Part shown: positions 17,811-24,482 of the stretch, in pieces
How positions within the stretch are numbered: position 1 is the first letter of the stretch
How the letters are laid out: the number at the start of each line of letters is the position of its first letter
Assembly: GCA_041398005.1 (NCBI GenBank)
Contig: JAWKVP010000017.1
Location: forward strand, 1 to 64,000
Length of the DNA: 64,000 nucleotides
Direction of reading: 5' to 3'
Origin: JAGREO01 sp020446285
Lineage (GTDB): Bacteria > Pseudomonadota > Alphaproteobacteria > Geminicoccales > Geminicoccaceae
Made by a program: the position numbers and the translations under genes
Notes under the pieces: generated by a model
What the model was told of the DNA's origin: nothing
The model's input: only the letters and a program-made list of their open reading frames with translations
Database searches by the model: none

Positions 17811-17848
17811 CCGGAGCCGGCTCCGGCCGGAGCACGATCCCTCCGGCC
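17811..17848 (-). promoter_or_regulatory. Intergenic hairpins between binding-protein and permease genes
   Basis: A perfect 16-bp palindrome (CCGGAGCCGGCTCCGG, 17811-17826) overlaps a second stem, GGCCGGAG (17825-17832) with CTCCGGCC (17841-17848). The two are mutually exclusive. GC-rich hairpins just after a binding-protein gene often stabilise its mRNA and raise it over the permease mRNA. No T-run, so it is probably not a full terminator. A slightly altered copy occurs at about 16433-16475. Confidence 0.5.
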
Positions 17849-17875
17849 GGTCGCCTGTTGCGGTTGCTTGGCGGA

Positions 17876-19249
17876 TCAGTCGAGCACGACGAGTTCGTCG
17901 CCAAGCTCGTTCTGCATCTCCTCGATGACGAACAGGGCGGCATCGGCCGGTTCGAGCTTGCCCGTCTCGACGCCCTGAATGCCCTTGTAGACGAGACCGT
18001 TATACGGACCGATCATCGCATGATTGGGCATGAACGAGCTGTATTGCAGCATCGGCGCGCCGGCGCGAAGCGCCCAGCCCTCCTCGACGAAACGCGGCAT
18101 CGCCGTCTGCCCGTAATTGATCGGCGTATGTCCGGTGGTCACCGCATGCTCGGTATTGAGCACGTCCTGACTGGCGAGCCCGACGATATAGGCCGCAAGT
18201 TCGGGATGCTCGCTCTTGCCGGAAACGGCATAGATGATCGGGTGGCTGAGATTGGCCGGCATGCCGCCCTTTTCCGCGGCCGGAGCATTGGTCCAGCCGA
18301 TCGCCTTGAAGTAGGTGTCCTTGTCGAGACCACGGGTCTCAAGCTGCGCCGGCACGTTCCAGATACCATGGAACTTGATGAAGGCGGTCTTTTCCGCGCG
18401 GAAGGCCGCATGCACCGAATCCCAGTCCCATGACGTCATGTTGGCCGGAATGGCACCCTTGTCGACCGCGTATTTCAGCCATTCGAAGAACGCCGTCAGG
18501 CCCTTTTCCGAGACCTGCAGCTTGTTGTTCTCCTCGTCATAGATGTCGTTGCCGAAGCTCGCGAGCAGCATCTGGAAGTCGGGACCGACATTCGGGCGAT
18601 GGAGAATGCCCTGCTGGGCGACACCGGCGGCTACCACCTCGGCGGCGAGGTCGGTCATGTCGTAGATGGTGAACTCGCCGCTGTTGACCGCCTCCGGCAG
18701 GCCCTCGATGAACGCCTCGTCCTTGCCGATCGCGCGCAGCATCTCCTTGTCATAGAAGAACATGCGCACTTCGGAATCCTGCGGCACGCCGTAGACGCCG
18801 CCCTTGTAGCTCACCGACTGCCACAGGCTTGCGATGATGTCGCCATAGAGCTCCGGATTGGCGGCGATGTGATCGTCGAGCCTGTAGGCATAGCCCTCCT
18901 CGACGAACGCGCCGATCCACTCGTGCGCCAGCACATAGATGTCCGGGCCCTTGTCGACCGCGAACGCCTTCATCATGTCGAGCGCGTCGTCGTCGAAGCC
19001 CTTGGCGTTGTTCTCGAACACCTCGATCTTCACCGATTTGTCGCTGCCGGCGGCCGCGAGCATCCGGTTCAGCTCGTCGGCGGCGGCGATGATATTGCCG
19101 GCGCGAAGGGGTCCGCTCCGGTCCGCCCGCGACCAGAGATCGAGAACGATCTCCTCGGCACTGGCCATGCCGGGAACCATACCCGCGCCGAACATGGTCA
19201 GTGACAACGCCGCGCCGGCGAAAAGCCTGCGTGTCCACGATTTCAACAT
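17876..19249 (-). CDS. UgpB-like extracellular solute-binding protein (family 1)
   Basis: 457 residues with a signal peptide ending at about residue 31 (PGMASAEEIV), hence periplasmic. The mature protein is a family 1 solute-binding protein (IVLDLWSRADRSGPLRAGN, KGPDIYVLAHEWIGAFVEEG, GVPQDSEVRMFFYDKEMLR). It is the first gene of the Ugp-like operon, with GGGAG seven bases before the ATG. The following GDPD and two EEP hydrolase genes suggest a phosphodiester ligand such as a glycerophosphodiester. That is inference; family 1 proteins bind mostly sugars. Confidence 0.9.
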   Translation of the reverse strand: MLKSWTRRLFAGAALSLTMFGAGMVPGMASAEEIVLDLWSRADRSGPLRAGNIIAAADELNRMLAAAGSDKSVKIEVFENNAKGFDDDALDMMKAFAVDKGPDIYVLAHEWIGAFVEEGYAYRLDDHIAANPELYGDIIASLWQSVSYKGGVYGVPQDSEVRMFFYDKEMLRAIGKDEAFIEGLPEAVNSGEFTIYDMTDLAAEVVAAGVAQQGILHRPNVGPDFQMLLASFGNDIYDEENNKLQVSEKGLTAFFEWLKYAVDKGAIPANMTSWDWDSVHAAFRAEKTAFIKFHGIWNVPAQLETRGLDKDTYFKAIGWTNAPAAEKGGMPANLSHPIIYAVSGKSEHPELAAYIVGLASQDVLNTEHAVTTGHTPINYGQTAMPRFVEEGWALRAGAPMLQYSSFMPNHAMIGPYNGLVYKGIQGVETGKLEPADAALFVIEEMQNELGDELVVLD

Positions 19250-19410
19250 GTCAAACTCCCTGCCTGGGCCCTGTGTTCACGGGGCTCCTTGTCGATCACG
19301 TTGATGACCGTTTCGTGACATAGCACCTTTCGCACCGCCGGGCGATCTTTCTCCGGGCGGCCGCAACGGGTCGGCGCACGGCCTCCCGGCCCGCCGGATC
19401 ACCGCCCCCG

Positions 19411-20340
19411 TCACCGCCTGATCCGCTCCATGTCGAAGGGCGTGGTCTGGTACATCTCGTTGACCCAGTTGCCGAACAGCAGATGGGCGTAGGCGCGCCA
19501 GCAGTTGCGGGGGGACTTGTCCGGGTCGTCGTCGGGGAAATAGTTGACCGGCAGGGTCACGTCCGAACGGGTGGCGAGGTCGCGGCGATATTCGTCCATC
19601 AGGGTGAAGGTGTCATATTCGAGATGGTTGAACATGAATGTCTCGCGATTGCGCGCGTCCTGAAGCAGACAGAGCCCGGCGGCATTGGACCGGGCGAGGA
19701 TTTCGAGACCGGCATCGGCGGGAATGTCCTCGCGGCGGATCTCGGTGTGACGCGAGACGGGCACGAGGAAATAATCGTCGAAACCGCGCAGGAGACCCGG
19801 CCGGGCGGCATCGCGGCGCTCCATCACATAATGCGTGTAGACGCCGAAGCGCTTGGTCGGCAGCGTGTGCTTGGGCACGCCGTGAAAATGGTAGAGGGCC
19901 GCCTGCGCGCCCCAGCAGATATGGAAGCACGAATGGACGTTGGTGCGTGACCAGTCGAGGATCGCCTGCAGTTCGCCCCAGTACTTCACCTCCTCGTAGG
20001 GCATGAGCTCGACCGGCGCGCCGGTGATGATGAGGCCGTCGAACCTGCGCTCCCGCACATCCTCCCACGTCTGGTAGAATGCCTGCAGATGCGATTGCGG
20101 GACATTGCCCGGGCTGTAGGTGGAGGTGGTGAGCAGCGTCAGCTCGACCTGCAGCGGCGTGGCGCCGAGAAGGCGGGCGAGCTGGGTTTCCGTCTTCGGC
20201 TTTTCCGGCATGAGGTTGAGAAGGGCGACCTGCATCGGGCGGATATCCTGCCTGAGCGCCTCGTTCTCGCCGATCAGCCGCACACCCTCCTCCGCGAGCT
20301 TGGCGGCGGCGGGCAGATCGTTCGGAATCTTGATGGGCAT
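19411..20340 (-). CDS. metA: Homoserine O-acyltransferase (MetA)
   Basis: 309 residues, the usual MetA length. It acylates the hydroxyl of homoserine as the first committed step of methionine synthesis, in the cytoplasm. Start region MPIKIPNDLPAAAKLAEEGV, nucleophile cysteine in CFHICWGAQAALYHFHG (about residue 142), and the catalytic His-Glu pair in FMFNHLEYDTFTL are all present. Many alphaproteobacterial MetA enzymes use acetyl-CoA rather than succinyl-CoA; the choice cannot be made by eye here. The gene is preceded by a SAM-II riboswitch, so it should be turned down by S-adenosylmethionine. Confidence 0.95.
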   Translation of the reverse strand: MPIKIPNDLPAAAKLAEEGVRLIGENEALRQDIRPMQVALLNLMPEKPKTETQLARLLGATPLQVELTLLTTSTYSPGNVPQSHLQAFYQTWEDVRERRFDGLIITGAPVELMPYEEVKYWGELQAILDWSRTNVHSCFHICWGAQAALYHFHGVPKHTLPTKRFGVYTHYVMERRDAARPGLLRGFDDYFLVPVSRHTEIRREDIPADAGLEILARSNAAGLCLLQDARNRETFMFNHLEYDTFTLMDEYRRDLATRSDVTLPVNYFPDDDPDKSPRNCWRAYAHLLFGNWVNEMYQTTPFDMERIRR

Positions 20341-20356
20341 GTCCTTCCCTTCCAGG

Positions 20357-20420
20357 GCTGCGACCCGTTCACCGGGTCCGCCTTGCGAGCTGCGACCCGT
20401 TCACCGGGTCCGCCTTGCGA
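20357..20420. repeat. Two perfect 32-bp tandem repeats in the metA leader
   Basis: The 32-bp unit beginning GCTGCGACCCGTTCACCGGG occurs at 20357-20388 and 20389-20420 without mismatch. Each copy can fold as GACCCG / CGGGTC with a 5-base loop. They lie between the SAM-II aptamer and the metA ribosome site and could affect how the aptamer reads out. Confidence 0.85.
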
Positions 20421-20466
20421 CCGCTCGCGGTTCCGTCAACCGCACCGGGCCGTCCACTGGAGGGAA

Positions 20467-20527
20467 CGCGACCTTTTAGCGGTTTGTTTAACGTGGCCGC
20501 AAGCCGGTCGGCTCAAATCACCACGAA
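20467..20527 (-). promoter_or_regulatory. SAM-II riboswitch
   Basis: On the minus strand the sequence has TCGTGGTGATTTGAGCCG, then ACCGGCTTGCGGCCACGTTA, then AACAAACCGCTAAAAGGTCG. This matches the SAM-II (metA motif) consensus: stem P1 CGTGG/CCACG, the conserved GATTTGAGCC and GGCTTGC pairing, and the GCTAAAA tail that forms the pseudoknot. It lies about 125 bases before the metA start. SAM binding to this class lowers expression of the downstream gene, usually by hiding the ribosome site. Confidence 0.95.
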
Positions 20528-20607
20528 GCGCTATTTCGGACGGTCCATGGCGGAAGTCAAGCAAGGGGCGTCACGTTGCGCTTGTACTGGTTGACGCCAT
20601 TTGTTCT

Positions 20608-20880
20608 AACAGCGTGTTGAAAAAATGCCGACAGCCGCGACGGCCGTCGATTTTTGCCGCTGGGAAGGAGCCTGGCGCGAAGCGATGCCGGGGCATCGTG
20701 AGAGGCAGGCGACGCACGCAGCGGCAAAAAGCGCGCCGTCCCAAAGGGATGCGAGGCAAAGGGGCCGCGGACTTCGTCGGCGTTCGGGCGCGCAGCGCCA
20801 CTGCGCTGGCCCTCTCGCCTCCTCGCCCCCGGCCCCTTTGCCTCGCATCGCGGCTATCGGCATTTCTTCAACACGCTGTT
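20608..20880. mobile_element. 273-bp cloverleaf-like inverted-repeat element (MITE-like)
   Basis: The ends are 33-bp inverted repeats with two mismatches (20608-20640, starting AACAGCGTGTTGAA, and 20848-20880). Two more inverted repeats lie inside: TTTTTGCCGCTG (20651-20662) with CAGCGGCAAAAA (20719-20730), and a 20-bp pair GATGCGAGGCAAAGGGGCCG (20748-20767) with its complement at 20830-20849. Each inner arm ends in its own small hairpin. The whole could fold as a stem with two arms. No ORF with homology. The same end sequence recurs as a short palindrome at 60124-60175. Confidence 0.8.
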
Positions 20881-20937
20881 AAGGCGTTGCATGAAAGCGG
20901 GTTTCATCTCCTTGGCGAAGCTGCGGGGCGAGAGACT

Positions 20938-21777
20938 GTGATCGACGGGACAACGACCTCGAACGGGGAGGCCGACGGGCTCGATGCGGAACTTGCCGCA
21001 TTGCTGCGCCGCATGGCCTCACTGCACCGGCCGGAGGAGGCCACGGGTCCGGCCGGTCCCCGGTATCATCCGGCGGACGAGGCGCGGCGGCTGCGCGCCG
21101 TGCTCCGGGCAGTCGATGGCGCCCTGCCGCCGGCGGCAGCGGCGCGCATCTGGCACGAGATCATCGCCTGTCAGCTTCGACCGGGGGAATCCCTCCCGAT
21201 CGCAATCCTCACCGGCGGACCAGGAGATCCCTGCGACACGGCGGCACTCGCCCGCGACCATTTCGGGGTGCGCACGACCATCCTGACCGCCGATTCGCCG
21301 CACCATGCGCTGCGGCTCCTCGATCAGGGCGACGCCGCCCTCGCGGTCCTGCCCATGCCGGCACAGGAACGCCTCTGGTGCATCGAGCTCGCAGGCGCGT
21401 TCGCCGACGGTCCGTATGGCGTGATCGGCCGCCTGCCCTTCGTCGGCGCCCCGCTCGACGAGGAGGCGCTGGTCGTCGGTCCGCAGGTGCCGGCCGAAAG
21501 CGGCGACGACATGGCGCTGGTTGCCATCGAGGCCGGCGGCGATATCAGCCGGGGAACCCTGCGCGAACTTCTCGATGCGGCCGGACTCGAGGCGCGCTGG
21601 CTGTCCAGCCGGCATCGCGGCGGCGGGGGTGCGAGCGATCACCTGTACGAGATCGCCGCCCCGGCCGGCGAGGCGCGGCATCGGGCCGGGGAAGCCCTGG
21701 CCTCGGTGCGCGCGGGCCTCTTGCAAGTGCTCGCCCTCGGCGGCTATCCACGCCCGGTGAGAACCGCCGGCCCCTGA
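20938..21777 (+). CDS. Chorismate mutase / prephenate dehydratase-like protein, degenerate
   Basis: 279 residues from a GTG start with GGGGCGAGAG upstream. Residues 14-85 resemble an AroQ-type helical chorismate mutase (LDAELAALLRRMASL, then PADEARRLRAVL and AARIWHEIIACQL). The central part (LPIAILTGGPGDPCDTAALA, then DHFGVRTTI) resembles a prephenate dehydratase lobe. Several chorismate mutase active-site residues (the second Arg, the Lys, the Arg-Glu pair) do not line up, so activity is doubtful. It sits directly before hisC and tyrA, which fits a role in phenylalanine/tyrosine synthesis, perhaps regulatory. Longer ORF extension upstream is repeat element and metA leader. Confidence 0.7.
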   Translation: MIDGTTTSNGEADGLDAELAALLRRMASLHRPEEATGPAGPRYHPADEARRLRAVLRAVDGALPPAAAARIWHEIIACQLRPGESLPIAILTGGPGDPCDTAALARDHFGVRTTILTADSPHHALRLLDQGDAALAVLPMPAQERLWCIELAGAFADGPYGVIGRLPFVGAPLDEEALVVGPQVPAESGDDMALVAIEAGGDISRGTLRELLDAAGLEARWLSSRHRGGGGASDHLYEIAAPAGEARHRAGEALASVRAGLLQVLALGGYPRPVRTAGP

Positions 21778-21830
21778 ACGGTGCCCGGTCCCCTCGCCCC
21801 CATGCGCCTCACCTGAAGAAAGCGAACCCC

Positions 21831-22919
21831 ATGTCCGCGCCACGCCCGAACTCCGGCATCCTCGAAATCAGCCCCTATGTCGGCGGCAAGTCCGGCGAGG
21901 GCGAGGGCGGACGAGCCGCCAAGCTCTCGGCCAACGAGAACGCCCTCGGTGCCAGCCCGAAGGCGGTCGAGGCCTATCGCGCGGCGGCAACGGAACTGCA
22001 CCGATACCCCGATGGCGGCAGCACGGCGCTGCGTCAGGCCATCGGCCGCCGCTACAATATCGATCCGGAGCGGATCGTCTGCGGCGCCGGATCGGACGAG
22101 CTGATCGGGCTCCTCACCCGCGCCTATGCCGCCGGCGGCGACGAGGTGCTCTATTCGGCGCACGGTTTCCTCATGTACCGGCTGTCCGCCCTCGCCGCCG
22201 GCGCGACGCCGGTCGCGGCACCGGAAAGCCGGCTCAGGGCGGATGTCGATGCGCTTCTGGCACATGTCACCAGCCGCACGCGCATCGTCTATGTCGCCAA
22301 TCCCAACAATCCGACCGGCAGCTATCTCTCGGGCGAGGAACTGCGGCGGCTGCATGCGGGCCTGCCGGAGGACGTCCTGCTCGTGATCGACGCGGCCTAT
22401 GCCGAATTCGTCGAAGCGGAGGACTACGACAGCGGTCTGGCACTGGCGCTCGAACATGAGAATGTCGTCATGACCCGCACCTTTTCCAAGCTCCACGGGC
22501 TGGCAGCACTTCGGGTCGGCTGGGCCGCTGGCAGCCGTTCGGCGATCGACGTGCTCAACCGCACACGCGGCCCGTTCAATGTCGGTCATCCGTCGCAGGC
22601 GGCGGCCATCGCGGCCATGGAGGATCTCGAGCACCAGAAGCGCAGCCTCGCGCACAATCGCGAATGGCTCGCATGGCTCGCGCGCGAGCTCGCCGCCCTC
22701 GATCTCACCGTTCATCCCAGCGTCGGCAATTTCCTTCTCGTCGAGTTCACCCGCGAGAGCGGCCGTGACGCCCGGGCCGCCGCCGCCTTCCTCGAAAAGC
22801 GCGGGATCATCCCGCGGGAGGTCGGCGGCTACGGCCTTGGCCATTGCCTGCGCATCTCGGTCGGTCTCGGGGAGGAGAACCGGCGTGTGGTCGAAACTCT
22901 GAGAGAATTCCTGCAATGA
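21831..22919 (+). CDS. hisC: Histidinol-phosphate / aromatic aminotransferase (HisC)
   Basis: 362 residues, the normal HisC length. Fold-type I PLP enzyme: KLSANENALGASPKAVEAY, YPDGGSTALRQAI, VYVANPNNPTGSYLSGEEL, FVEA after IDAAYAE, and the PLP lysine in TFSKLHGLAALRVGW. It transfers amino groups between glutamate and histidinol phosphate, and in this tyrA-linked context probably also acts on aromatic precursors such as phenylpyruvate or prephenate. ATG at 21831 follows GAAGAAAG. Its TGA overlaps the tyrA ATG (ATGA). Confidence 0.93.
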   Translation: MSAPRPNSGILEISPYVGGKSGEGEGGRAAKLSANENALGASPKAVEAYRAAATELHRYPDGGSTALRQAIGRRYNIDPERIVCGAGSDELIGLLTRAYAAGGDEVLYSAHGFLMYRLSALAAGATPVAAPESRLRADVDALLAHVTSRTRIVYVANPNNPTGSYLSGEELRRLHAGLPEDVLLVIDAAYAEFVEAEDYDSGLALALEHENVVMTRTFSKLHGLAALRVGWAAGSRSAIDVLNRTRGPFNVGHPSQAAAIAAMEDLEHQKRSLAHNREWLAWLARELAALDLTVHPSVGNFLLVEFTRESGRDARAAAAFLEKRGIIPREVGGYGLGHCLRISVGLGEENRRVVETLREFLQ

Positions 22920-23833
22920 CATCCTTTGGACATGTAACGCTGATCGGCATCGGCCTCATCAACGGTTCGCTGGCGAAGGCCCTCAGGGCCCGTGGCGGGG
23001 TCGAAACGGTCACGGCCTGCGCGCGCAAGCCCGAAACGCGCGAGCGGGCGCTCGAACTCGGGCTCTGCGATCGTGCGGTGGAAGATCCGGCACAAGCGGT
23101 CGAAGGGGCGGATATCGTCGTTCTCGGCACACCGCCGCTCGCCATGGGGGCGGTTGCCGAACGGATGGCGCCGGGGCTCCATCCGCGCACGATCGTTACC
23201 GATGTCGGTTCGATGAAGGCGCGTATCATCGCCGATGTCGCCCCGCATCTGCCCGATCCCGCCCGCTTCGTGCCGGGTCATCCCGTCGCCGGCACCGAGC
23301 ATTCAGGTCCGGATGCGGCGTTCGAGACGCTCTTCGTCAATCGCCGCTGCGTGCTGACGCCGCTCGAGACGGCCGATGCGGATGCCGTCGAGACCATCCG
23401 TGCGATGTGGGAATTCACCGGCTCGTCGGTCGACCTGATGACGCCGGAGCATCACGACAAGGTGCTGGCGATCACCTCGCACCTGCCGCATCTGATCGCC
23501 TACACCATCGTCGGCACCGTCGACGATCTCGAGGAGCAGGCGCAGACGGAAGTCTTCAAATACGCTGCCGGCGGCTTTACCGATTTCACCCGTATCGCCG
23601 GCTCGGATCCGACCATGTGGCGGGATGTCCTGCTCGGCAACCGCGAGGCGGTGCTGGAGATGCTCGGGCGTTTCAGCGAGGATCTGGCGGCCCTGCAGCG
23701 GGCGATCCGCTGGGACGAGGGCGACAAGCTGTTCGATCTCTTCACCCGGACGCGGGAGATCCGCCGCGGTGTCATCGCCGCGGGGCAGTCTTATATACGC
23801 CAGCAGGACGACCCGCTCGCCGACAGGCCCTGA
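22916..23833 (+). CDS. tyrA: Prephenate/arogenate dehydrogenase
   Basis: 305 residues. N-terminal NAD(P) Rossmann motif (VTLIGIGLINGSLAKALR), the central substrate motif GHPVAGTEHSGPDAA, and a C-terminal helical dimer domain (LAITSHLPHLIAYTIVG, GGFTDFTRIAGSDPTMW) define the TyrA family. It carries out the oxidative decarboxylation step of tyrosine synthesis in the cytoplasm. Whether it prefers prephenate or arogenate is not visible. It overlaps hisC by four bases, so the two are co-translated. Confidence 0.93.
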   Translation: MTSFGHVTLIGIGLINGSLAKALRARGGVETVTACARKPETRERALELGLCDRAVEDPAQAVEGADIVVLGTPPLAMGAVAERMAPGLHPRTIVTDVGSMKARIIADVAPHLPDPARFVPGHPVAGTEHSGPDAAFETLFVNRRCVLTPLETADADAVETIRAMWEFTGSSVDLMTPEHHDKVLAITSHLPHLIAYTIVGTVDDLEEQAQTEVFKYAAGGFTDFTRIAGSDPTMWRDVLLGNREAVLEMLGRFSEDLAALQRAIRWDEGDKLFDLFTRTREIRRGVIAAGQSYIRQQDDPLADRP

Positions 23834-23857
23834 CCACGGATGGCCCCGGAGAACGCC

Positions 23858-24430
23858 ATGAACGCCCCTGGACGAGAGACCGGTGACATGCGCGATACGG
23901 TCTGGTTCTTCGCCTACGGATCCCTCATGTGGAATCCCGGCTTCGAGCATGACGCCGTCGTCGAGGCGACGCTGCATGGCCATCACCGCGCCCTTTGCAT
24001 CTACAGCTGGGTCTGGCGCGGAACGCGGGAGAAGCCGGGTCTCGTCCTCGGTCTCGCCGAGGGCGGCTCATGCAGGGCGCAGGCGATCGGTGTCAGGCGG
24101 GAACGCGAGGCGGAGGTGCTGGCCATTCTCGATGCGCGGGAACTGGTCACCGGTGTCTATCACCGCAAGCGCCTGCCGCTGGAACTGGCCGACGGCGGCA
24201 CGATCGAGGCATGGTGCTATCTCGCAAGATCCGATCACGAGCAGTTCGCCGGCGATCTCGAGGCCGTCGACGCGCTCCGCCTCATCCGCCAGGGGCACGG
24301 CCGCGGCGGCGACAACTCAGAATATGTTCTGAATACTGCGGAACATCTGCGAATTCTCGGCATTCGCGACGACCGGCTGGAATTGCTGACAATGCACTTG
24401 GCCGCTGACAGGAATGCACGGATCCGCTAA
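23858..24430 (+). CDS. ChaC-like gamma-glutamylcyclotransferase
   Basis: About 190 residues. The substrate-loop signature WFFAYGSLMWNPGF and the downstream GTREKPGLVLGLAEGG and ELVTGVYHRKRLPLEL are typical of the ChaC branch, which cleaves glutathione to 5-oxoproline and Cys-Gly. Start alternatives are 23840, 23858 and 23888; 23858 has GGAG six bases upstream. It follows tyrA by 24 bases and probably shares its transcript, though there is no evident metabolic link. Confidence 0.85.
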   Translation: MNAPGRETGDMRDTVWFFAYGSLMWNPGFEHDAVVEATLHGHHRALCIYSWVWRGTREKPGLVLGLAEGGSCRAQAIGVRREREAEVLAILDARELVTGVYHRKRLPLELADGGTIEAWCYLARSDHEQFAGDLEAVDALRLIRQGHGRGGDNSEYVLNTAEHLRILGIRDDRLELLTMHLAADRNARIR

Positions 24431-24482
24431 CATGGTGACGTTTGGTTTTTATTCCCTTCTCTGAGACTGACGGTTGGGCGGC

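Larger units (their letters stand above)
16034..18806. repeat. Tandem duplication of about 1.38 kb, two diverged copies
   Basis: Copy A is 16034-17411 and copy B is 17412-18806. Each spans the 5' part of the UgpA-like permease gene and the 3' two thirds of the binding-protein gene. Copy B is open in both frames. Copy A carries many one- to three-base indels from about 16286 onward, while its first 250 bases differ from B only by substitutions, mostly silent. The junction at 17411/17412 joins the middle of the binding-protein gene directly to the middle of the permease gene. No transposase or target-site duplication is visible. Confidence 0.85.

Noticed and set aside
16034..18806. Insertion sequence as the cause of the permease/binding-protein duplication
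   Set aside because: No transposase, terminal inverted repeats or target duplication; the junction simply joins two gene interiors.
20571..20882. Several 70-90-codon frames inside the 273-bp element
   Set aside because: They follow from palindrome composition, lack homology and overlap each other on both strands.
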